Shown: in pieces, positions 44,395-49,291 of the stretch
Layout: each line of letters begins with the position of its first letter
How positions within the stretch are numbered: the first letter of the stretch is position 1
From: Bacteroidales bacterium
Lineage (GTDB): Bacteria; Bacteroidota; Bacteroidia; Bacteroidales; UBA3824
Assembly: GCA_017962175.1 (NCBI GenBank)
Contig: JAGCVU010000188.1
Span: 1-49,291, forward strand
Length of the DNA stretch: 49,291 nucleotides
Reading direction: 5' to 3'
Position numbers and translations under genes: made by a program
Notes under the pieces: generated by a model
Databases searched by the model: none
Seen by the model: the letters and a program-made list of their open reading frames with translations, nothing else
Told to the model about the DNA's origin: nothing

Positions 44395-45837
44395 TTAAAT
44401 AATCACCTTCTCTACCGCTTTCCTCATTCCATCCTTTTGAATCATCTCCAAATCCTCGGTCAACATCTCTGTTAGTCCGGGGATTTTGTTTAGGTCTTCG
44501 CCCCAAATGAGGTCTGAGGCAGCAAGTACGCCTTTGGCTACTTCGACGCAATTGTTTGTTGCCCAAAGAGATTGGAGAAGTGCAAGTATTTCGGGGGCAT
44601 CGTTGGGAGTGATGAGGTCGTTGCCACGTTTGCCGCCTTTGTAATATGTGCAGATGGCTGCAAGACCAAGCACTATACATTTGGGCAATTCGCCTTTGCG
44701 ATTGAAATATGTTTTAAGTGCAGGCAGGTCGCGAGTTTTAAACTTGGGGAACGAATTGAGCATAATGCTTGTAACAAAATGCTTTACGTATGGGTTGAGG
44801 AAACGATTTTTTACATCGTGGGCAAATTGGGTGAGTTCATCGGTGGGCAAATTGAGCGTTGGCAAAAGTTCTTGCAACATTACTCGGTCGATAAACTTGC
44901 CAATTAAAGCATCTTCGCAACATTCGCGCACGGTATTTAAGCCGCTGAGATAACCTACGGGCGAGAGTACAGTGTGCGGACCATTTAGGAGCGTTACCTT
45001 GCGTTCGTGGTATGGTGCTTCTGACGGCACAAACATCACATTTAATCCGGCTTTGTCGGCAGGAAACTCTGCAGACAAGGTTTCAGGGGCTTCAATTACC
45101 CAAAGGTGATAAACTTCGCCTTTTACTAATTGATTGTCGTCAAAGCCGATACGTTGTTTTATTTGTTCTGCATCGTCTTTTGGGTAGCCCGGCACAATAC
45201 GGTCTACAAGGGTGTTGTAGATGTGGCACGATTGTTCAAACCACGTTTTAAAGCCGTTGTCGAGATTCCAATGATTAATATATTGGTAGATACACTCGCG
45301 CAGTTTGTCACCATTTTGAAAAATAAGTTCGCAGGGTAGTATAATAAACCCTTTGTCGGGGTCGCCTTTGAAATGATGGTATCTATGATAAAGTAATTGC
45401 ACAATTTTGCCGGGAAAAGATGTAGCAGCCTCGTTACAAAATTTGCAAGATGGGTCGAAAGCAATTCCCGCCTCGGTGGTGTTGGAGATTATGAAACGCA
45501 TTTCGGGCTGTTCGGCAAGTTGGAGAAAATCCTCAAAATTTTTGTAAGGGTCGATACCACGGCTCACCACGTCGATAAGTTCAATAGTGTCGGTAGGTTT
45601 GCCATTGTCAAGGCCCTGAAGATTAACGTGATAAAGACCGTCTTGGGCGTTGAGCAATTCAACTTTTCCTCCTGCACGTGGTTGAACCACCACAACCGAA
45701 GCATTGAAATCGGTTTTTTGGTTGGTGCGGTAAATAATCCATTCTACAAAAGCGCGGAGAAAATTTCCCTCGCCAAATTGAATCACCTTTTCGGTGTAAG
45801 TGCGTTTTTGGACAGTATTTTTGTTGAGAATTTTCAT
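44395..45837 (-). CDS. uxaB: Tagaturonate reductase / mannitol dehydrogenase family
   Basis: A 480-residue NAD-dependent polyol dehydrogenase of the long-chain mannitol dehydrogenase family. The N-terminal FGEGNFLRAFVEW (about 22-34) is the NAD loop, SNTTEAGIAF (about 118-127) is typical of UxaB, and KNRFLNPYVKH (about 335-345) belongs to the catalytic C-terminal domain. UxaB reduces D-tagaturonate to D-altronate, which fits the neighbouring altronate dehydratase. It starts 21 bases after the transporter gene stop, in the same operon. Confidence 0.88.
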   Translation of the reverse strand: MKILNKNTVQKRTYTEKVIQFGEGNFLRAFVEWIIYRTNQKTDFNASVVVVQPRAGGKVELLNAQDGLYHVNLQGLDNGKPTDTIELIDVVSRGIDPYKNFEDFLQLAEQPEMRFIISNTTEAGIAFDPSCKFCNEAATSFPGKIVQLLYHRYHHFKGDPDKGFIILPCELIFQNGDKLRECIYQYINHWNLDNGFKTWFEQSCHIYNTLVDRIVPGYPKDDAEQIKQRIGFDDNQLVKGEVYHLWVIEAPETLSAEFPADKAGLNVMFVPSEAPYHERKVTLLNGPHTVLSPVGYLSGLNTVRECCEDALIGKFIDRVMLQELLPTLNLPTDELTQFAHDVKNRFLNPYVKHFVTSIMLNSFPKFKTRDLPALKTYFNRKGELPKCIVLGLAAICTYYKGGKRGNDLITPNDAPEILALLQSLWATNNCVEVAKGVLAASDLIWGEDLNKIPGLTEMLTEDLEMIQKDGMRKAVEKVII

Positions 45838-45858
45838 AACTCAAAATGTTTTAATGGT

Positions 45859-47130
45859 TTATAAAATTTCGGTTTTAGCAAATTTTCCTTTTTCCACCGC
45901 CCACGCATACGCAAGCACAATCACAAGGCAGAAAAGAGGTACTAAATACGAAATATGTATACCCGCCGAATCAGAAATAATACCTTGCACGGGGGTGATT
46001 ACTGCGCCTCCGAGTATTGCCATAATGAGTCCCGAAGCACCGATTTTTTTGTCGTCGCTGCCAACGTTTTCGAGCGCAAGTCCGTAGATGGTGGGAAACA
46101 TTAGCGACATAAAGAAACTGATGCCTGTGAGTGCAACCACGTTCAGCATTCCTGTGCCGGGAGTAAGCACAACGGTGGTGCAGAGTATTAATCCTGCCAC
46201 AGCCGCCCACATCAATAGTTTCGACGGACGATGCCATTTCATCAGCCACGTAAAAAGGAATCGCGCCGCACTAAAACAGATGATACCTATTAAATAATAG
46301 GTGGCGGCATTTACTTCGAGTATGCCAAGTTCTTGCATTACAAGACGTATGGTAAACGACCAAACGCCAATTTGCACTCCTTCGTAAAAGAACAGCGCAA
46401 CCACGCCAAACACATAACGCTTATTTTTGAAAAGTCTTGAAAATGACTCTTTTACGCTGCCGTTGCTGGTGTCGCCGCCTTTGGGCATTTTAGCAAGTAA
46501 CATTATCACCATAACAGCCAAGAGCACAAAACCGAGGGTCATGTAAGTGCCTGTTACGGCGTTTAGTTCGTGCTGTTGAATTGCTGCAAGTTCAGTTTCG
46601 GTCATGGCTGCACGTGCTCCTGCATCTGCGCTATTGAGTTGCGAAAGAATAAAAAATTGACTTAGCAAAATACCTGTAATACAGCCTATTGGGTTGAAAC
46701 TTTGGGCAATATTGAGTCTGCGTGTTGCAGTTTCGGGCGAACCCATCGAAAGTATGTACGGATTGGCGGCAGTCTCTAAAATGGAACATCCGCCTGCAAG
46801 TATGTACAAGGCAATCAGATAGAAAGCATACGAAGCCGCTGCCGCTGCGGGCAAAAACAATATCGCGCCCAAGGCATAGAGCGAAAGTCCAAGTATTACG
46901 CCGCTCTTGTAGTTGTGCTTGCGGATAAACAGCGCGGCGGGTAGCGCAAAACAGAAATACGACCCATAAAACGCAAACTGAATAAGCGATGTCTGCGCGT
47001 CGGACATCGACATAATACGTTTGAATGCGCTCAACAGCGTGTCGGTCATATTGTTAGCCAATCCCCACAAGAAAAACAGCGAGGTAATTAGGCAAAATGG
47101 TATTAGGTATTTTTTTTCAATTGTCTTCAT
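45859..47130 (-). CDS. FucP-type sugar:proton symporter (MFS)
   Basis: A 423-residue major-facilitator transporter with twelve hydrophobic segments. FFLWGLANNMTDTLL (about residues 19-33) is the FucP-family signature, and LETAANPYILSMGSPETATRRLNIAQSFNPIGC (about 118-150) carries the other conserved membrane motifs. Relatives import L-fucose, galactose or glucose with protons. In this operon it may supply the substrate for the reductase, UxaB and UxaA. A hexuronate transporter (ExuT) would be expected for a pure galacturonate pathway, so the sugar taken up is open. Confidence 0.87.
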   Translation of the reverse strand: MKTIEKKYLIPFCLITSLFFLWGLANNMTDTLLSAFKRIMSMSDAQTSLIQFAFYGSYFCFALPAALFIRKHNYKSGVILGLSLYALGAILFLPAAAAASYAFYLIALYILAGGCSILETAANPYILSMGSPETATRRLNIAQSFNPIGCITGILLSQFFILSQLNSADAGARAAMTETELAAIQQHELNAVTGTYMTLGFVLLAVMVIMLLAKMPKGGDTSNGSVKESFSRLFKNKRYVFGVVALFFYEGVQIGVWSFTIRLVMQELGILEVNAATYYLIGIICFSAARFLFTWLMKWHRPSKLLMWAAVAGLILCTTVVLTPGTGMLNVVALTGISFFMSLMFPTIYGLALENVGSDDKKIGASGLIMAILGGAVITPVQGIISDSAGIHISYLVPLFCLVIVLAYAWAVEKGKFAKTEIL

Positions 47131-47176
47131 AAAAATAGGTCTTAAAAATAGTAGCGTTTATAAAATAAAGTGATAT

Positions 47177-48124
47177 TTACGAATTTTTCCAACTTACCCT
47201 GAATTGCTCTCCAATAATCTCGCGAACCTTTGCCACAACCTCCTCGTCGGGCGGAGTGGAGATGAAGTCGATGTTTTTCAACACGTTCTGCGGATTGGTG
47301 GTTGAGAACAGCGTTGACGTAATGCGCGGATTGTGGAGGCTGTATTGCATTGCGAGTTTTTCGATAGGATAACCAATCGAATCGCAGTATTGAGCCGCCT
47401 TGGCGCATACATCGCGCAATTCTTGTGGAGCGGGATGCCAATCGGGTGCACCGCGCATTGTGAGCAATCCCATCGAGAGCGGGCTTGCATTGATAACGCC
47501 CACGTCACGACTCTCAAAAAAGTCGAGAAAATCAACCAACTTGTCATCGCAAAGGCAGTAGTGGCAGAAGTTCAAAACCGACTCCACAGTACCTTTGGAA
47601 GTATGCTCCACCACCCATTTTAGGTTTTCGAGTTGGAGATCGGTGATGCCCACGTGACCAACAACGCCTTTTTCACGGAGTTCTACGAGTGCAGGGAGGG
47701 TTTCGTCGCACACCTTCTGCAATCCGCCGGGCAATGCCGCCTGAAATTCGATGTCGTGGACGTTGATGATGTCGATGTAGTCAACATTGAGGCGCTCCAT
47801 ACTCTCGTAAACGCTGTCGTGGGCGCGTTTGGCGGAATAGTCCCAAGTGTTGACACCGTCCTTGCCGTAGCGACCAACCTTTGTGGAGAGGATGAATTTA
47901 TCGCGCGGAATCTCCTTCAACGCCTTGCCAAGCACCATCTCGGCTTTCAGGTGTCCGTAATAAGGCGATACATCGATAAAGTTAATGCCATTTTCCACAG
48001 CGGTATGCACCGCCCTGATTCCGTCCTCCTCTTTAAGCGAGTGGAAAACCCCGCCGAGGCTCGACGCTCCAAAACCCAATGAAGAGAGTTTTAGGCCAGT
48101 ATTTCCAAGTGATCTAAGTTTCAT
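47177..48124 (-). CDS. Aldo/keto reductase, L-fucose/L-galactose dehydrogenase-like
   Basis: A 315-residue TIM-barrel oxidoreductase. The catalytic tetrad is visible: Asp in NFIDVSPYYGH (about 48-58) with its Tyr, Lys in LSTKVGRYG (about 80-88) and His in IINVHDIEF (about 118-126). The N terminus LGNTGLKLSSLGFGASSLGG and YDSIGYPIEKLAMQYSLHNP fit the group of L-galactose, D-threo-aldose and L-fucose dehydrogenases. Together with the FucP transporter it suggests oxidation of fucose or galactose to a lactone. It sits 11 bases after the ATP-binding regulator gene and 46 bases before the transporter gene. Confidence 0.85.
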   Translation of the reverse strand: MKLRSLGNTGLKLSSLGFGASSLGGVFHSLKEEDGIRAVHTAVENGINFIDVSPYYGHLKAEMVLGKALKEIPRDKFILSTKVGRYGKDGVNTWDYSAKRAHDSVYESMERLNVDYIDIINVHDIEFQAALPGGLQKVCDETLPALVELREKGVVGHVGITDLQLENLKWVVEHTSKGTVESVLNFCHYCLCDDKLVDFLDFFESRDVGVINASPLSMGLLTMRGAPDWHPAPQELRDVCAKAAQYCDSIGYPIEKLAMQYSLHNPRITSTLFSTTNPQNVLKNIDFISTPPDEEVVAKVREIIGEQFRVSWKNS

Positions 48125-48135
48125 ATTGTTATTAA

Positions 48136-49291
48136 TTATGTGTTAATTACCACCCAATAACCACCTTTATCCGGGCCAATACGCCGAACAAGATTTTGGA
48201 ATTTGAGTTTTGCAAGGATTTTTTTGACACCCTTCTCTGACAATCCCGTTATGTTACACAAATCCCCTATTGTTATAGAAGAATTTTGTTTTATACCTGC
48301 TAATATTTTCTCGGTACTTTTCTGGGTACTTTTCTGGGTACCTTGGTCATTCTCAGAAATCACCTTTGCAATATCTTCTACATTATTTTCGACGACCTCA
48401 CCAAAATTTTTCTGGGTACTTTTCTGGGTACTTTTCTGGGTACTTTTTTGGGCACTTTCTACGTCCTTTTCTACGTCTTCATTTACATTTACAGTGACCT
48501 TTGGGGGGACCTCTCCATCATTTATAGTGACCTTTTGGGAGACCTCCTCATCATTTACAGTGACCTTTTTGGTGACCTCACCATCATTTACAGTGCCCCT
48601 TTTGGTGACCTCACCATCATTTTTCTCAATAGTCTCCGCCACCAAATCGGTATTGCGATAGATAGTAACACGCACGCCGCCGCAGAAGTCCTCAAATTTT
48701 GGTTCTTTGAGACCCGCTGCGGTGAACTGAGTAACTATTTTTGAAATGCCGCGACCCCAAGCCTCAATGAAACCTGCCTTATAAAATGCAAACGCAATAT
48801 TCTTGTTACGAGCATTGGAGGCGTGTGGCTCGTGGAGTTTGGCGATAGTAAGTTCTTCGGGCAGACGTCCGTAGTTCCAAAGTTCTATGCGGTCGCGCCA
48901 AACTTTCATCTGAATCGCCACACCCATATAGTCTTTGTGGATAATCGAATTGAAAATCGCCTCGCGGAGTGCATCCTCGGGAATTTCAAGCGGTTCGATG
49001 CGTTGCAATCCTTCGTAATGTATCGGCGAAATAAGATATTTTGCTTTGAGGGTCTCAACAACGGTGTCGCACATTTTCAGGATGTTACCTTCTATAAGAT
49101 CTTGAAAAATAAGGTCGGCGTCGTCCCTGCCAAAAAATCCTATTTTGAAATTCACGCCCGTGATAAAATCCTGCGGACACTTGCCAAACAAAAGTATTGC
49201 GGCGTTATTGAGTTTGAGGTCAGCATCAACGAGGTGGAGATTTCTCAAAACATCTTCGGTGCTACTAGTGAGCGATTCTTCGGGAAGACGC
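48136..49291 (-). CDS. ATP-binding transcriptional regulator-like protein, 5' end cut
   Basis: The reading frame stays open to the window edge, so the true start lies outside; an in-frame TTG near 49248 is unlikely to be it. A GHKL-like HATPase_c_4 domain holds DALREAIFNSIIHKDY, WNYGRLPEELT and EAWGRGISKIV. The missing N-terminal part should be an AlbA_2/Schlafen-type domain. A repeat linker follows: four 11-residue units of the NDGEVTKKVTV type, then STQK tetrapeptides repeated four times, a spacer and two more. A winged helix ends the protein (ITIGDLCNITGLSEKGVKKIL). Such proteins are thought to regulate transcription. It is the first visible gene of the sugar-acid operon and could control it. 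Confidence 0.85.
   Translation of the reverse strand, partial: RLPEESLTSSTEDVLRNLHLVDADLKLNNAAILLFGKCPQDFITGVNFKIGFFGRDDADLIFQDLIEGNILKMCDTVVETLKAKYLISPIHYEGLQRIEPLEIPEDALREAIFNSIIHKDYMGVAIQMKVWRDRIELWNYGRLPEELTIAKLHEPHASNARNKNIAFAFYKAGFIEAWGRGISKIVTQFTAAGLKEPKFEDFCGGVRVTIYRNTDLVAETIEKNDGEVTKRGTVNDGEVTKKVTVNDEEVSQKVTINDGEVPPKVTVNVNEDVEKDVESAQKSTQKSTQKSTQKNFGEVVENNVEDIAKVISENDQGTQKSTQKSTEKILAGIKQNSSITIGDLCNITGLSEKGVKKILAKLKFQNLVRRIGPDKGGYWVVINT
48311..48456. repeat. 12-bp tandem repeats (STQK units)
   Basis: The unit TTTTCTGGGTAC recurs in two groups: two copies with a partial third around 48311-48342, and four copies with one variant around 48405-48456. Each unit is twelve bases, so copy-number changes keep the reading frame and only lengthen or shorten the linker of the regulator. 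Confidence 0.8.
48484..48620. repeat. 33-bp tandem repeats (NDGEVTKKVTV units)
   Basis: Four imperfect 33-base units, each containing a form of TCATTTACAGTGACCTTTT plus GACCTCACCA. They encode four 11-residue units in the linker of the ATP-binding regulator. Being a multiple of three, gain or loss of a unit stays in frame. Confidence 0.78.

Noticed and set aside
48311..48620. CRISPR-like array
   Set aside because: The repeats are 12 and 33 bases without unique spacers, they lie in a coding frame, and no cas gene is present.
1..49291. tRNA, rRNA or integrase-related features
   Set aside because: I saw no cloverleaf with CCA-type ends, no ribosomal RNA signature, no transposase or integrase gene and no flanking direct repeats indicating an integrated element.

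Overview
The window looks like a chromosomal segment from a member of the Bacteroidales (Bacteroidetes), and I cannot assign a genus. The clues are its AT-rich sequence, promoters with the Bacteroidetes pattern TTTG-N19-21-TAnnTTTG, the absence of obvious Shine-Dalgarno sites, and phylum-typical genes: PorP/SprF, type IX secretion C-terminal signals, BspA-like surface proteins, the Bacteroidetes form of AMP nucleosidase, and a DUF2520/UbiA pair. I see no tRNA, rRNA, CRISPR array, prophage or insertion sequence. No gap between genes exceeds about 300 bases.

Layout. 1-1.9 kb: tatD and ribD. 1.9-3.3 kb: a DUF4143 ATPase with two perfect palindromes upstream. 3.3-7.8 kb: gpsA followed by a MoxR/CobS-type AAA+ ATPase and a VWA protein carrying an HExxH motif. 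7.8-9.5 kb: cmk-ispH. 9.5-12.4 kb: a TPR protein facing a MORN/YwqK-repeat protein. 12.4-14.6 kb: a membrane HAMP-GAF-PAS sensor. 14.7-16.5 kb: AMP nucleosidase and holA. 16.5-18.7 kb: a lone HsdR-N-like nuclease domain facing a DUF2520-UbiA pair. 18.8-21.3 kb: an aroE-aroK fusion overlapping aroA. 21.4-24.7 kb: mrdA (PBP2) and rodA, the cell elongation pair. 24.7-26.8 kb: nadD and two exported proteins. 26.8-28.9 kb: a sigma-54-type response regulator without a DNA-binding domain, coupled to a DUF58 protein. 28.9-29.9 kb: a PfkB sugar kinase.

29.9-42.8 kb is a cell-surface region. PorP/SprF, a 631-residue exported unknown and a DUF4105 membrane protein lie on the minus strand. Divergent to them are two giant tandem BspA-like paralogues (1450 and 1327 aa) that end in type IX sorting signals. 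42.8-49.3 kb is a sugar-acid catabolic operon on the minus strand: an ATP-binding regulator with a tandem-repeat linker (cut by the window edge), an aldo/keto reductase, a FucP-type transporter, uxaB and uxaA.

Most of the rest is housekeeping (isoprenoid, aromatic amino acid, NAD, riboflavin, phospholipid, cell wall and replication genes). The parts least explained by known biology are the AAA+/VWA-HExxH pair behind gpsA, the receiver-AAA+ protein fused in translation to DUF58, the palindrome pair at the DUF4143 ATPase, and the tandem surface proteins with near-identical sorting-signal DNA.
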